Positions 1-12,182 of a stretch of 64,000 nucleotides of DNA are shown here, one piece after another. This DNA is from Microstegium vimineum. Taxonomy: Eukaryota > Streptophyta > Magnoliopsida > Poales > Poaceae. Every line of letters begins with the position of its first letter. Position 1 is the stretch's first letter. A program made the translations under genes and the position numbers. The notes beneath the pieces were generated by a model, which made no database searches, was not told the DNA's origin, and saw only the letters and a list, made by a program, of their open reading frames with translations. Location: contig CM039141.1 of the NCBI GenBank assembly GCA_022036555.1, positions 2,019,773 through 2,083,772 on the forward strand, read 5' to 3'.

Positions 1-454
1 GCTCACCTGTGGCCGTAATCCGCGCGCCGAAGGTCCGTATCTGTTCTCGTGCCAACCGATCGCATCGTACACGAAACAAACAACAATCAACGCAATCGAT
101 TGGCTCAGTGATCGAATCACGCCACGAAATATGCGAACCAAACGGCACCTTAATTCAGTTGGGCCTAGAAGGTATATGACATAGTTAATCTTGAAGTGAG
201 CTAGATAGAAATTTGTTCAAATAGAACAAAAAAAAATATGTGGGCTAGTGCGTTCAGTAAAAACAAGGGTAATTTTTGTAATTTCAAAAAAAATGTCCAT
301 TGATCAAGGGCAAATCTAAGATTTCCAATCCTATCTCTTTGGAGCTCATCAGCAGCTGGTTATGCCGATTGGATCACCCGATTGATCGTCCGGACATTGT
401 GCATATATGCACCACAAGACCAGGTCCTAGCTTGGAATTCTAGGAAGTAACTAA
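1..454. other. Intergenic, no gene seen
   Basis: AT-rich sequence with no ORF that looks like a gene and no recognisable transposon ends. It ends at the target site of the Tourist-like MITE that starts at 455. Confidence 0.4.
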
Positions 455-930
455 GGTCAGTCTTAATGGGGGTGTTATTTAGGTTTCATTCGCATTAAAT
501 ATGTTGTCACATAGGCACTTTTGATGACATGACAGTGTATTTAAGAAGAGAAAAAAAAAATAAGTACCATGGGGATGACACTCTCTTGGCACGAATACCA
601 ACTCTCTATGAGTCTTAGGGCGATGTGACATGTCATGGAAAAAGTAGGAGAGAGAGTAGTCACTAGTGACAAACAAATAGCCTATCTATTTCACGTAGCC
701 TAAGACAATGTGAGAAAAACATGTGGGTCTAGTTATATATATTAGTCTATTTTATTGTTTTTCACCTCCACATCATATGACTATCTAGCTAGTACTGACT
801 ATTATCATTGCGGACGTCTTTAGAATTAAATGTCTATTAAACTGTAGAATGAAACTTTTCACTGAGAGTGGGTGTTTCATCTGAGTTTCATTTCATTTTG
901 TATGTGTGAAATTCTCCATTGTGACTGGCC
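455..930. mobile_element. Tourist-like (PIF/Harbinger) MITE
   Basis: The left end reads GGTCAGTCTTAATGGGGG. The reverse complement of the right end begins GGCCAGTCACAATGGAGA, so the two form imperfect terminal inverted repeats. A TAA trinucleotide flanks both sides (452-454 and 931-933), the target-site type of PIF/Harbinger elements. The interior is AT-rich and non-coding, about 476 bp. Ends and target site are seen directly; the family follows from the general signature of Tourist elements in grasses. Confidence 0.7.
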
Positions 931-933
931 TAA

Positions 934-2840
934 TAACTCAACGTCACCAGCCGTTTGGGTTCACTAGCGGGTCGATAGAGACTGCAACTCGATGTATGCA
1001 TGTGGCCCATGGAGATAGAGCCTAGCTAGCTTAATTAGGAGGATCTTCTCCAGGATGAGATGTAGATGAAGCCGCTTTGAAACGCCCACATATCCGAACA
1101 CCTCTGTCGCACGCTGGAGAAGGAGAACGCCTCTAGGGTTCTCTGCTTCGACAGCAGCATGCTGATGGAGCTGCCCAGCTAGTGACCGGGGAAAAACATA
1201 CAGGCCCAACAAGTTGCAAGAATATAGCAGGTGGCACACGTTCTAGGAGACGGGGATGACGAACTCGGAGCCAGACCCCTCTCGATGAAGCTGTCGGATC
1301 ATGTGATCCTGGTCGACGACGTACATGCACAAGTGTGAGCGTCACGGCCGACAGGATGAACACACTGATGAGTTCATCTGGTTGTCAGACACAACCTGCT
1401 GCGGCCTGCCCATTTGCATTGCCAGTTGGGGCTCCGCAGCAGCAGCCCTGCTGACGGCATCACCTTGGTCGATATTGGCGTCGTCGCAGAGGTACAAAAC
1501 AAAGTTATCAATAGTACTTACCTAACCATGATGGTAAAAGATCTTAAACTTATGAGCACGATATGATGGGTACCTTGAGACTGCACCTTCTGCCTATAAA
1601 TTGCAATCACCAAACATCTGAATGAAATCGGTTATTACTGCTAGGACGAGAAAAGGAGATCGAAGCTGATTGAGACAGGCAGAAAAATAGTGAGTCATGG
1701 TAGCGTCGACGATGGGTCATTTTGATCTTGGAGTGGGATGCAGCAGGAATTTAGATCAAAGACAGCTGTACTCCTAAGCATGAACTTCACAGCCGCGGCG
1801 CTGAGTCACCAAAATGAACTGCTAGGTCATCGCAATTATCACATTCCATGATCAGGTTGGACACTGCACGGCTCTCACACATTCAATTCTCCCCGGGAAT
1901 TCAGCTTCAAGGATCGAGTTGAGCGCTCAACTTTGAGCTGAAGAAAACAACCGGCACTTCTGCAGTGTTTGGCCGTGGTCGTACAATCATCAGTACCAAA
2001 TTAAAATCAAGTGCACGCATACGCATGTATTAACGACGAACTAGTTGCGCGCGAGCGGCCCTCAACCTTATTTCTTCTAGGGGAAAAAACAATATATCCA
2101 TGCAGCGATTGATGCCGACAAAGATTATATTAGTCATAGTAGGTACTGTACTGTATTTGGTGAAATTAAGCACGCACGCATGGTGCAACTATACACTACA
2201 ATGAAGTTGTGCAGCTAGGTCGGGATCACATCAGGCCAGCTGGGTGCTCGATCTCGGCGGCGGCAGCGCTCGTGCAGCCACCACGATTTCTCGATCTGCT
2301 TGTAGCTGAGCGTTGTGCAATGAGCTCAACAAGGTAGTACTGCGAAACAGAGGAACGGAGCCCGGCGATATGATTACTGCCCCCATCAGTTCACATGCAT
2401 CGATGGCAGGTTGAGACGCGCGGATCGTCTCTCTCGTCTGTGCCTCATCAGAAAATGAGAATCATGTATGCTGCGTACGCCAGGGTAGTGATCAGAAACA
2501 ACTTAGCGTTGGGCAATTGAGCTCGACAGGGTGTCCAGCATATATAGTTTCTACTTTCAAGATGAGATGAGAGATTCTTCCAGGCATGATAAACGAGTTA
2601 AAAAAAAATCTTGACCACGACATAGTAAAACACTAGAGCGACATCGACAGTTCTAATACCGACTGCAGCAGACAGTTCTACTAGAGCCAAGTACATCGAC
2701 ACTTGTACGTACATTATATAGATAGATCACACACCAACAGATCTTCAAATATATCCGTTCAAGCTCCTGCGGATCCTCCTCCTCCCCTCCTCCTCCTGCC
2801 CACCACGCCGTTTACGCGGCTGCAGCGACGATGGCGCTGT
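934..2840. other. Intergenic, no supported gene
   Basis: Several ORFs of 60-90 codons occur on both strands at 964-1525 but none has a recognisable domain or a plausible splice structure. The stretch 960-1520 is more GC-rich than its surroundings and could be a decayed gene fragment. Nothing else is recognised up to the glycine-rich ORF. Confidence 0.35.
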
Positions 2841-3116
2841 TCACAACGGCGGACCGCTCCGCCCGCCATCCCCGCCGCGCCCACCTTTCCCGCCCTCCAC
2901 GAGGGGCGGTCCACCGGCCCCGCCTTTCCCGGGTTTCCCGCCCCGTTGGCCAGGCCCGCCCTGACCTCCGTCGCCGCCGCGGCCTCCGTTGCCTCCTGGG
3001 CCGCCGTCGCCGCCGTGAGGGCCGATTGCGGGTCCGCCGGGGCTGCCGTTTTGTCCCGGTTGGCCGGGCTCGCCTGGCTGTCCTCCCCTGCCGCCGCGTC
3101 CTCCCCTGGTTGACAT
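2841..3116 (-). CDS. Glycine-rich collagen-like small protein
   Basis: A 91-codon ORF starting at the ATG at 3116 (MSTRGGRGGRGGQPGEPG). It is almost entirely Gly with Pro, Gln, Arg and Asn in GGx and GxP triplets, so its first third resembles a collagen repeat and the rest a GGR/GGD repeat. There is no signal peptide and no cysteine, which argues against a classical cell-wall GRP. A longer in-frame ORF reaches 3251, but its extra part translates an (AT)n microsatellite and is probably 5'UTR. That AT microsatellite lies about 55-80 bases upstream on this strand and could act as a TATA region. The biased composition also leaves all other frames open, so coding status rests only on the clean start and stop. 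No function can be assigned. Confidence 0.4.
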   Translation of the reverse strand: MSTRGGRGGRGGQPGEPGQPGQNGSPGGPAIGPHGGDGGPGGNGGRGGDGGQGGPGQRGGKPGKGGAGGPPLVEGGKGGRGGDGGRSGPPL

Positions 3117-3171
3117 TGTTGGTGGGTTGATTTCGATAGGCGCCGGCACACAGAGAGGAAGGCAAGGGACA

Positions 3172-3194
3172 ATATATATATATATATATATATA
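3172..3194. repeat. (TA)n microsatellite
   Basis: A run of alternating T and A just upstream (on the minus strand) of the glycine-rich ORF. It is a candidate polymorphic marker. Confidence 0.9.
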
Positions 3195-6100
3195 ATGGTG
3201 GAGGGATAGGTTTTGTTTCTTGCCTACTCGAGAGAATTTGCTGATCTCCATCCAAACTTAAACAGATTCCCTGCCTCCCGTAAAAAAAAGAAAATATGAA
3301 TCCCTTAACTGTCATCAATTTGTAACTTTAGATTCCTTAATTAACTGGCATTTATCAAGATAATTTATTTGCTTGATTGATTGCCATCACCGTTACGTTT
3401 CTGTGTTCACTTAGAAATTTGATTCCTTAATTAACAGCCCATATAAAATGAGCTGGTTGCACCCCATACGGCCGTAGATCCAGCCCGCATGCACGCACGC
3501 GGTTGGACGTCTACAACGAGCACACGGTGGATGCTGGAGCTAAGCTCGCCGGAAAGCCTTTTTTTTTTTTGTTGTTGTTGTTGTACATGTGCTGTGCACG
3601 GATATAAAAGGACTAAAAAGTACTGTAAAAAAGATGGTATAGGAATTGCGCAAAAAATTTATATGAAAAACATAGGGACAGGAAATAGTTACAGAACTTT
3701 GATGATATGAGGCGTAAAAAATACAAAGGTCACAATACTAAGTCACACAAACAAATAGGTAGTATGAAAAATTAAAGTTATAATATATTTATGTATGTCT
3801 AAAATAATTATGTGCTTTGCAACGGAAGGAAAGATATGCCAAAGTGTATTTTAATCTTATGCAGATTTAAGTTTTTTTGCAGACATTGTTATTTACTACA
3901 GGTATTAACGTATATTATAGATGTGAAGGTCATCATAAAATAAATTATAAAAAACATAAAACATAAGTAGATATATGACATTCACATTGTCGTTTTGCAT
4001 GAATGTTTAATTGAATTTTTTTCTTCTAAAAACATATGGACATATCTGGTAGTCTAATATAATTCGGTAAAACTCACCAACCTTTTTGTGGGGAATGGAG
4101 GGAGACGTAAAATCAGTAAATCATGTACTCTTATCAATCAAGGTTCATCACTGGCAACGTGCTCCTGTTAACCAGTGTTTTACCATCTCTTGATAAACTG
4201 CATCTACTATATCCTTTTTATTTCTATTTTATTTAATCTTTTACATCCTAACTCTCTGTGTTCTTCTTTCGTGTCTATGGTGTGATTGAAAGGGCTCTAA
4301 CTGGCTTATTGAAACTAAAGAAATCCAAGGTGTAGTGTAGTGTTTGCCTCATCATATTCAGTTTATTGCAATCGTATCATCCCTGATTGTACAAATTAAA
4401 AGCGTTGCTAATTAAGTGCACTTCTGTCGCTTGCATGTGGCGTGTAGCATGCATGCACGTTCCAGTATTTAATAACTCGTCTAAAATGCCAACCACCAAC
4501 CTCTTTTTCGAGTCTATATAACAGCTGAAAATTGCAAAAAGCCCTGGTGTGTATATATACATACCATTGGTCTGCCCAGACCTACTATACGAGAGTGCGT
4601 GAGAGATCGACGAAGCAGAGACAATAAAGGGGGAGGGAAAAAAAGAGTGGTGTCGAGACACGCGAGAGTCATGCATGTTCTGGGATTGAGAAGCAACAGG
4701 AATGTGGGTGGAAGTCTGGAAGGCAATAGTCGTCGCAGGGGTCCTCACTTCCTCATCAAAACAGCAGGGATGTGGCGCGGCTATATGCATGCGCGTGCCA
4801 GTCAGTAGAGCTGCACTGGCTGGTTGCGCAAACGACGGTACTACGGTGTCGTTGTCCACGGACTGTGTCAAAGTGGACTACGTTATTGCAGGTCGTCACA
4901 GACGACAAAGGGTGGTTGTATTAGTTACCTTCTTTTACAGGTTGCACCAGCTAGCTAGCTCGTGCCCCTGGCCATAGAATGAATGCATGGATCTACGCTG
5001 TGACGATGTCGACTTTGAGCTTGTTCGTTTAAATCTTTCAGTTCAGCTTATCAACTTTGCTATATATATAGTGTGTGTGTGTGTTTTATGAAAAAATAGC
5101 ATAAGTTAGCTTATGACTACTGAGAGCGTGACAGCACGCAGGCGAAGGATGACGCTCTCGAGCCGAAGGAAATTAGCTGGCACACGCCGCTGTAACGACG
5201 ACAATAGCTAGTACGGTACGGTGTCGCTGTCAACGGAGAATAGAGGAGAAGCATCGTGTAATTGCACTGCACTGCACTGCAGGTCACTGCACAGACAAAG
5301 GTGGGTGTTTGCAAGTTGCACCAGCTCGTGCTTGTGCCTGCTTGAAACGAGAGATGGAGACTTGCAGCACTTTTAGTCCTCCATGGCTCCATGCATGCGT
5401 GGAATTGGCCATTCATCGGTCGATTCGCGTCACTCTTCCACTGATCCACTCCACCGATCGATGTACAAACAGTTGACAACTCAAAGGGGGGGAAAGGGCA
5501 TCCGTGATCGCGACGACTCCTTTCCTTTTCCCTGCGGGGCCGGGCCGGCGGCCGTAATAAGACCTGGCGATGCATGGCTTCTGGTTCGGTGCCTAGCTTT
5601 AGCTGATCCGCCGGCCGGCCTAGCACTGTCAGAGAACAAAAGGAAGTGTTACTGTAGCTAGCTAGTTACTGTTAATAAGTCAATTTATGTTATTTTTAGC
5701 TATTTCATCTCCATATATGCCTAATAACTCTAGCTAACTGTGTTTACATGCATGTGATGAAGCCAAGGAAAGCGCCCGCACACTTATCCACTTGTGCTAG
5801 CTAGCTAGCTAGCTACATCGATCATGCCGCTAGCTCGTGCTCTCGACGTGGACTGCTGATCCAATATGATGCCTGCTTGCTGCGTGCCATGCAGATCAGA
5901 AACGCCGAGAAGCTAAGAGCAACGGGCCGGGCGGCAAGCTAGCGCCCCACAGTGGATCGGAGGTCGGCGCCTGGGACGACGACCGCGCACCGGCCGGACG
6001 ACGACGGGACGAGTGGGAACGGGCGCTGCCGGCCAGCTGCTACGGCGAACGAGTCAGTCTCGCCCTCGATCGCCGGCCTTCGGTAGCTTTCCACGTTCCG

Positions 6101-6252
6101 CTTGCGGGCTAGCTGACCTTGGCCAAGTCGTCGCTCGCCGGCCCGGCCCGGCCCGGTATATGTAGTACGTGGGACGTGGCTTTCCATGACTGTTTGATTT
6201 CGTCAAAACGCCGGTCATACGAGCTGGAAAAAAAAGGTTGAATCTCTATCCG

Positions 6253-6254
<2 letters not shown>
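3195..6254. other. Intergenic, no supported gene
   Basis: Low-complexity AT-rich sequence alternates with moderately GC-rich stretches (4.6-5.0 kb, 5.1-5.6 kb, 5.9-6.2 kb). ORFs of up to 169 codons exist here but lack domains, overlap each other on both strands and contain no convincing exon structure. I see no RNA gene. Confidence 0.35.

Positions 6255-6302
<48 letters not shown>
6255..6302. repeat. (TA)n microsatellite
   Basis: About 24 uninterrupted TA dinucleotides. A second short (AT) run lies at 7313-7326. Confidence 0.9.
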
Positions 6303-6304
<2 letters not shown>

Positions 6305-6525
6305 GGCTCCGTTTGAATCTCTATCCAGTGCTATCGTACATATAAACATTATTCACCCAAGCTGTTTTTATGTCTTCTTCCCTCTCCTTTCACAGAGCCA
6401 GTGAAAGGAGGAGAAACTATTTTTTTCAGCTTCACCTGCTCCCATTGGCCGACTCTGAGAGAGGAGAGGGGAGCAAAAATAAAAACGACTCCGTGAATGC
6501 GTCAAAGAAGTTAGAGCCGTTAGGA

Positions 6526-6718
6526 CACTACTAGAATGGTGGACTTCTCCTAATGTTTTTAATTAGTAGTAAAACACTAACACTAGTCATAGCACATGAG
6601 AATTCTCACTAGGAGACATTTAGTAGGGAAAATCACTAGGAGAACTCCACTAAATTTTGAATACCAAAATACTAGGAGAATTCCATCTCACTAGGAAAAA
6701 TTATAGATTTTGGTAGTG
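6526..6718. mobile_element. Short non-autonomous CACTA-type element
   Basis: The element begins CACTACTAGAATGG and ends TTTTGGTAGTG, giving the CACTA...TAGTG termini of the CACTA (En/Spm) superfamily. It is flanked by a perfect 3-bp duplication GGA (6523-6525 and 6719-6721), the expected length for this superfamily. It is only 193 bp, AT-rich and non-coding, with internal repeats of the motif ACTAGGAGAA. A related, more decayed copy lies at about 8318-8496. Confidence 0.75.
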
Positions 6719-6721
6719 GGA

Positions 6722-8317
6722 GCCCTACCAACCGATTCAGTTGGACGGTACGGTCCTAGCCGCAGTAGAAACGTCTACAGTCCTATTACGACATTCTATA
6801 CTCCTTGCCAAATAACAAAGACAAAAAAGTTAAATAAGTGAAGAAAAAGATAGAGAACACTAAAGATATTTTATTATTTTTTAACATCCATGAGACACTG
6901 CTTTACTAAACTTTTTTTTAAACGGTTTTAGCTCTATCAATAGAGCTGTTTGACGGGCGGAAGAAAAAAAAAATGCTCCAAACAAACCAAACTGTGTGTC
7001 TGCGTGGATCTTGAGGTCTTGACGAATAAACACCGTGGTCCACAGGCGGGTATTGAATAAAGCTTCCACCGTCGTCACCAAAAGGAATTCAAAAATTTGA
7101 CCGGCCAAGAGAAGGTCACGACTCACGACTCACGAGCGTAGCCTAGCCCCTGTTATTCAACTTGGATTGATGATGGCTTTTGAACGGGAAAAACAATAGG
7201 AGACCACTCTACGTGCTGTACTGTCAATTCAAATTAAAATGGCTGAACGCTCCATGTCCAGTCCAAGCCACCGGCGGAAATCAATTTCAGGTGACGCGTC
7301 GCGATGCGTAGAATATATATATATATCAGTGGCGTTGCCCTAATAACTTTCTCTGGATGACTGTCACCACCCCGATTAGCTAAAGAGAAAGAATGTAATC
7401 CCTCCATAACAAAAAAAAAATGTAATTTAAGGTCTAAGACTAGTAAAACTTTCCTAAATATAACCTATCAAAAAATATCAACATGTCTGTAAATAGATTT
7501 GTGATAAAAATATATTTTATAATAAATCTTAATTATACCTACTTAAGATGAGATATTAGTACTTTTTTAATATAAAATGAGAATTGTATTTAAAAAAAAG
7601 ATCAAGGAGTGCGACGTTTCGCCGAACCAATTTGCAATTAAGTATAGTCATTACATGCGTATTGCGAGGTACCGTTTCAGATCAGGATCGTGTGGCGTCT
7701 TGTCTTTAGCGTGGTTGGGGTTCACTGGATCTTGTGGATTAGGTTCCTGATGCTGCCGTATCTCCTAGACGTCGTCCTTGAATGTATATTACGTACTAAT
7801 TAATTGAATGGACTAACTTGATCCAAGATCCTCTTATTTGGTCAAATTCATTATTGCATAACAAAGACTAGTAATATAACAACCCACATCTTTAGTAGTC
7901 ATGGCATATGCAGCCATACTATGATATATCTTGCCGAGAGAAAAAGAAGAGACCAGCCTGTGTTCTATTCGACAAATCGACAGACGATGACGACATGGTA
8001 AAAGACACAGGAGCTTGCGTTTAAGGAGAATGACGAGTGCGTCTATGCTCAGCCTGGACAAGCGGCGTGCTCGATGACGACGACACACACGAGGCTCTAG
8101 CAAACCAAACCAAACACAAAGAGGCGAGGCACTTTATGATACTCAATAACATGCAAAGAGGCAATGACCTGTCCTGTCCTTTTGTGGATGGAAAGGAGCA
8201 GCATATTGAGCTGATAGTTTATTTAGATTAATTAGATGAATTAAGCATAGGCAGTTGGTTATGCTCTTTGCATCAAATATATTTGTCGATCTGGTTCGAG
8301 TGGAGTGTGGCAAATGT
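6722..8317. other. Intergenic, no supported gene
   Basis: AT-rich sequence. The stretch 7395-7610, beginning near a CCCTCCATAAC motif, resembles a decayed Stowaway-like MITE but has no convincing second end. No ORF with recognisable coding content. Confidence 0.35.
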
Positions 8318-8496
8318 CACTATTAACTAGTGGAATTCTAGTGGTAATAATAAAACACTACCATTATCTATAACATACGTATAAGAATTTTACTAGAAGA
8401 TATTTAATAGAGAAATTTTATACAATACTAAATTTTGACTACCAAAACACTAGGAGAACCTTACATTACTAGGAGAAATTAAATGTTTTAGTTCGT
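8318..8496. mobile_element. Decayed copy of the CACTA-type MITE
   Basis: This stretch starts CACTATTAACTAGTGGAATTC and shares with 6526-6718 the order of ACTAG(A/G)AGA-type internal motifs, the CTACCAAAACACTAGGAGAA block and the closing ATTACTAGGAGAAATT block. Its right end is mutated (no clean TAGTG), so exact limits are approximate. Confidence 0.5.
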
Positions 8497-9230
8497 GTGC
8501 AGTGTGGTTTCACTAATTATGAGATTTGATGACATGTAATGAAATTGTGTTTCTTTCCTAAAAAAAGTAATATCCATTTCCAAATAACTAACATTTTTAC
8601 CTCTGTGTTTGTTTTGGACATCTAACAAAGATTTTCCCATTTCTACATGATTAAGATTAGGATGTGTTTCAGCACAACCATAAAAAGAAAGAATGGTGCA
8701 ATACATGTTAATGTATTTTTTTTTTCCATGAAGGAGCCGGTTGGAGGATGTTTTTAACCAAACCAATGGCCATATAGTAGTGCTGAAGGATATCCGATTG
8801 ACGATTGACGATTGACATTTAACTATTATTTTTGGTATAGTTTTTAACGGCATACTGTTGGCGCGCCACGGTTTACACGTTGTGCGTCCCTCACTTTGTT
8901 CTTTGTCTCCTGGTTTCGTCCTTATCGTTATCGGGAGCGGAACCTTCCTCTCTCTGCCAGGTGCCGCCCGGTGGAACCAATAATTTACGTACGGCTAGTC
9001 CAATCAAACCACCCACACAACGCAATCCGTCCGGCGGACGCGGGCCAGCCAGCCAGGCGTTTGCCCCACTGGACACACCGCGTTTTTTTTATTGTGATGG
9101 ACAAAAAGGCCCATGCCGACCAGTCCCCGTCAATCAATCCATCCATCGCCCGCCCCCACCAGCCTCGGACCTTCCGACCCGAACCGGAGCCACCCGCTCC
9201 GTTCAGTTCGGCTGGCATCTGACGGGTGGC
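8497..9230. other. Intergenic and promoter region of the ERD15-like gene
   Basis: No ORF with recognisable coding content. The last 350 bases become GC-rich and hold the upstream promoter of the gene whose TATA box lies at 9231. Confidence 0.4.
9115..9120 (+). promoter_or_regulatory. Candidate DRE/CRT core (GCCGAC)
   Basis: A GCCGAC hexamer lies about 110 bases upstream of the TATA box of the ERD15-like gene. RCCGAC is the core bound by DREB/CBF factors in dehydration and cold responses, which fits the family. A hexamer occurs often by chance, so this is only suggestive. Confidence 0.25.
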
Positions 9231-9238
9231 TATAAACA
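9231..9238 (+). promoter_or_regulatory. TATA box of the ERD15-like gene
   Basis: TATAAACA in a GC-rich context, followed by C-rich sequence. It predicts transcription starting near 9260, a 5'UTR exon to 9424, and a 5'UTR intron from 9425 (AAAG|GTAAAC) to 9534 (TTCCAG|CCG). Confidence 0.6.
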
Positions 9239-9565
9239 CCCCACCCCGTCCCTTCCCCACCGCGCACACGGGCTCCGCAGGCAGCCAGAAAACCCCACCC
9301 GAAATCACCCCACAACCCACGGTCCGCACGAGATATTTCCTTTCCTTCCTCCCCCGCTGCTCTGCTCCGTCCTCTCGGTCTCGGCAGTCGGCGCGAAGCG
9401 AAGCAACGCCAGGCGAGGAAAAAGGTAAACCAAGCTACTGCCTTACTGCTGCTCTCTCAGATCTGTGGCGGTTCCGGATCTACTCGAGCTGGACCTGACT
9501 CGACGATCATCGTGTCTGTATGTATGTGTTCCAGCCGTCCAGGGAGAAGAGCAGCTGAGAAGAGG

Positions 9566-10042
9566 ATGAGCACCGTGGCAGCCATGGCGTCATCGTCGCT
9601 GAACCCGAACGCGCCGCTCTTCATCCCGGCGGCGTACAGGCAGGTGGAGGACTTCTCGCCCGAGTGGTGGGAGCTCGTCAACACCACCGCATGGTTCCGG
9701 GACCACTGGTTCCGCCAGCACCAGCTCCACGAGGCCGCCGCCGACGCCGATGACTTCGACGTCGCCGCGCTCCTTCCCGACGACTCCGTCGACCTCCTCC
9801 TTGACACCGATGACCTCTTCTACGCGCCCGACGTCCACCACCACCAGGACGCCGCTAAGCAGGCGCCGGCGCTGCTGCCTGGGTACGACCTCGACGTGCT
9901 CCGGGCGCTCAGCCTCAGCTCCCCCAGGGCCGCAGCAGCTGTCGCGATGCCGTCGCAGCAGCAGAGGCACGCGGACAAGCCAGCGGCGTACCACGCTAGC
10001 GCCAGGGGCCCCGCCCGCCGCGCCATCCACCAGCCTCGCTAG
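9566..10042 (+). CDS. ERD15: ERD15/CID-type PAM2-motif protein
   Basis: A 158-residue small acidic protein of the EARLY RESPONSIVE TO DEHYDRATION 15 (CTC-interacting domain) family. Residues about 9-24 form a PAM2 motif (SSLNPNAPLFIPAAY), which in this family binds the MLLE domain of poly(A)-binding protein. It is followed by the conserved EDFSPEWWELV block and an acidic, Asp-rich middle. The C-terminus ends in a QPR motif. The family acts in the cytoplasm as a PABP partner and modulates ABA and drought responses (known, not shown here). The start at 9566 is chosen because a predicted 5'UTR intron (9425-9534) removes the earlier in-frame triplets. The gene has its own TATA box at 9231. The symbol is assigned by family resemblance and the exact paralogue is uncertain. 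Confidence 0.88.
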   Translation: MSTVAAMASSSLNPNAPLFIPAAYRQVEDFSPEWWELVNTTAWFRDHWFRQHQLHEAAADADDFDVAALLPDDSVDLLLDTDDLFYAPDVHHHQDAAKQAPALLPGYDLDVLRALSLSSPRAAAAVAMPSQQQRHADKPAAYHASARGPARRAIHQPR

Positions 10043-12182
10043 AAGAAGTAGAAGAAGAGCGCTTCGATCGGTCTTCTCCTCTTCCTCCTCCTGCTGCCAC
10101 CATGGCTGCTGTGCCTAGTGTAACCTCAAGCTAGCAAGGGCTAGTCTGTTTCTGTGTATACGACTAAAAAACAACCAGAGGGGGGAGCATTCGGCCAAGG
10201 CGGGCGGCCAGTGCTCTCTTCTCGTAGCTAGTACTAGTAGCTTTTCTCCTGCTTCAACTCGGTTCTTGTTCATCCAGCCGTGTTAGAACACAAAACAAAT
10301 CCCAAAAAAAAAACAGAGAGAGAGAGAGACGGAGTGATGTACTCTTCCTCCTCCTCCTCCTCCTCCTCCCGTGTCCATGTTGTTGAATATATGATGGCAA
10401 GCAGTCTGATCTTTACAACTCTTCGATCGCCAGTTGCTTCTTGTTGTTCCTCGAATTCGTTTTGCTGTGTTTCAGTGCGTTCGTTCTCTGATTTGGGAGC
10501 TGGAAAGTGTGTTCTCTGTCTCAATTTTGGTGATGGTGACTTTACTTCTTGCCCTGCCTTTGGCGATGCCATTATTATCCGTGGTGATTACAAGCGGCTG
10601 GTGAAGGAATATTGGGGGCAACTGGTTTCCTTGTTCTTGGGGGAAATGGTGGTGGGTGGCGAGTGGCAGTACAGAAGGATGTACGAGTACCATCAAGGCC
10701 CTGTGAAAGAGTGAAAGAGAGTACAGTGTGTATAGCTGTTGAAGATGGGATTGAAAGCTCGGTTACTAGTACGTACGTAATACCAGTGGATAATGGCATC
10801 GCCAAAGGTTCATGTTCATGTGCCAGCACTTCAAGCAAATAATTGCTGCAGAAATGTGACGCGAAGTAATGACAGATTGAGAACTGCTTCGGAATTGATC
10901 TGTGGGACGGAACTTGTCGGTAGGCACTGTATTGGGTAGTTATCGGAGATGATCGTTGCCCGGTCAATTTCAGGTTGCTTCATTTCCGTCTCTGCCTCGC
11001 CCTGCTTTTCCATCAGTACTACCTTGCCTTTCAGTTTGTCCTATGATTCCACATGGCACTGAGTTGTCAAGACTTCAGGATCGATCCTTTAGATGTGCCC
11101 AGGTCACTCTTTGGGATGTCTAGCGGTCTGCACCCACTGAAAAGAATCAGTCCTTGAAACAGAGGCCGTAGGAAACACTGATGAACATGAAACACGATTT
11201 TGCCTGCTCGGCAATAGGCACAAGCAAAGCCTGATACTCTTATTTCACGTGTCACTTTTATTTCCTCTTTCTTTTTTTAAGAAAAGACAACTATATGACA
11301 ACTATTTTTGATCCTACATGAAACCTTGGAACGGCCAGTTGCCCTGCCTGCCAGCAGATGTAACGGATGGTGGTTTTAAGAACAGGATTTGCCTGATACC
11401 ACAAAGCAACCTGCTATGTATAACCGCAGTTGCACTGTCTACCAGCAGGTATAACCGATGGTAGTTTAACAACAGATTGCAACAATCTCGCGTAGATTAG
11501 CACAGTTTGCTGTACACTTGCGGTATCAGATAGCCTATGTGGCAACTACTTTAGTCCATTCGTCACTCTTGGAATATTGTCTCAACAACCAACTCCATTT
11601 ATAAGCCAAGTTTCTGTTGGTGCAGCGTATGAAAGACTATGCAAGCCACAAACAATAGTCCATGTCGGCCGCCTACAGCCGTCAGGATCCATGAAAGGGA
11701 TACACCACCTTCAAAACCAAATCATTTGAAGCTTTCCTAACATGCTAATCATGCTTGCAAGGCACATACACCAGCTGACATTGTACTGCGCCTCTTGACA
11801 CTCCAGAGACAGGGCACATGGCACGCTGATGGCAATGTCTTATTCTCAACAACCAATTCAGAACCATGGCATGCCACATGCAACCAATCACACAACCTAT
11901 TTCAGCGACAGGGGGGACCATGATTAACATCCATGATTACTTCGCTGGTCATTACAATGATGAGCAGTTTAATTTTACAGAACCTCAAAATGGGCTGACG
12001 ACAAATCCCCCTCTCGCTATATGACCAAGCATATAATAATAAACACAGGCAGCACCAGGGTGCTTCACATAATACTCTGCTGTTACTCGGCAGCTACAGT
12101 AACAGGACGATAGTTAGATGGTATATCTGGCTGTTTAAGCAGCAGCAATACGAAAGAGCAACTAATCAACTACGTAGTGATT
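10043..12182. other. 3' flanks of two convergent genes
   Basis: The 3'UTR of the ERD15-like gene probably occupies the first few hundred bases. It includes a (GA)n run at 10315-10330 and a TCC-repeat at 10344-10367, and the ORF at 10280-10714 is best read as UTR. The minus-strand UBP gene ends at 12183, so its 3'UTR lies just left of that. At 11340-11480 two degenerate copies of a block containing CAGCAG-TGTAACGGATGGT-like sequence occur. No further gene is seen. Confidence 0.4.

Noticed and set aside
964..1525. Possible leucine-zipper gene fragment
   Set aside because: Some stretches hint at a charged helix, but no frame carries a recognisable domain and no splice pattern links them.
2703..3318. 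Arg-, Ala- and Pro-rich ORFs on both strands overlapping the glycine-rich ORF
   Set aside because: They are other-frame translations of the same GC-rich repeat. Only the 2841-3116 minus-strand frame has a tidy start, stop and consistent repeat pattern.
10280..10714. 144-codon ORF downstream of the ERD15-like gene
   Set aside because: It translates a serine run from a TCC microsatellite plus cysteine/valine-rich sequence without domain character, and lies where the 3'UTR is expected.
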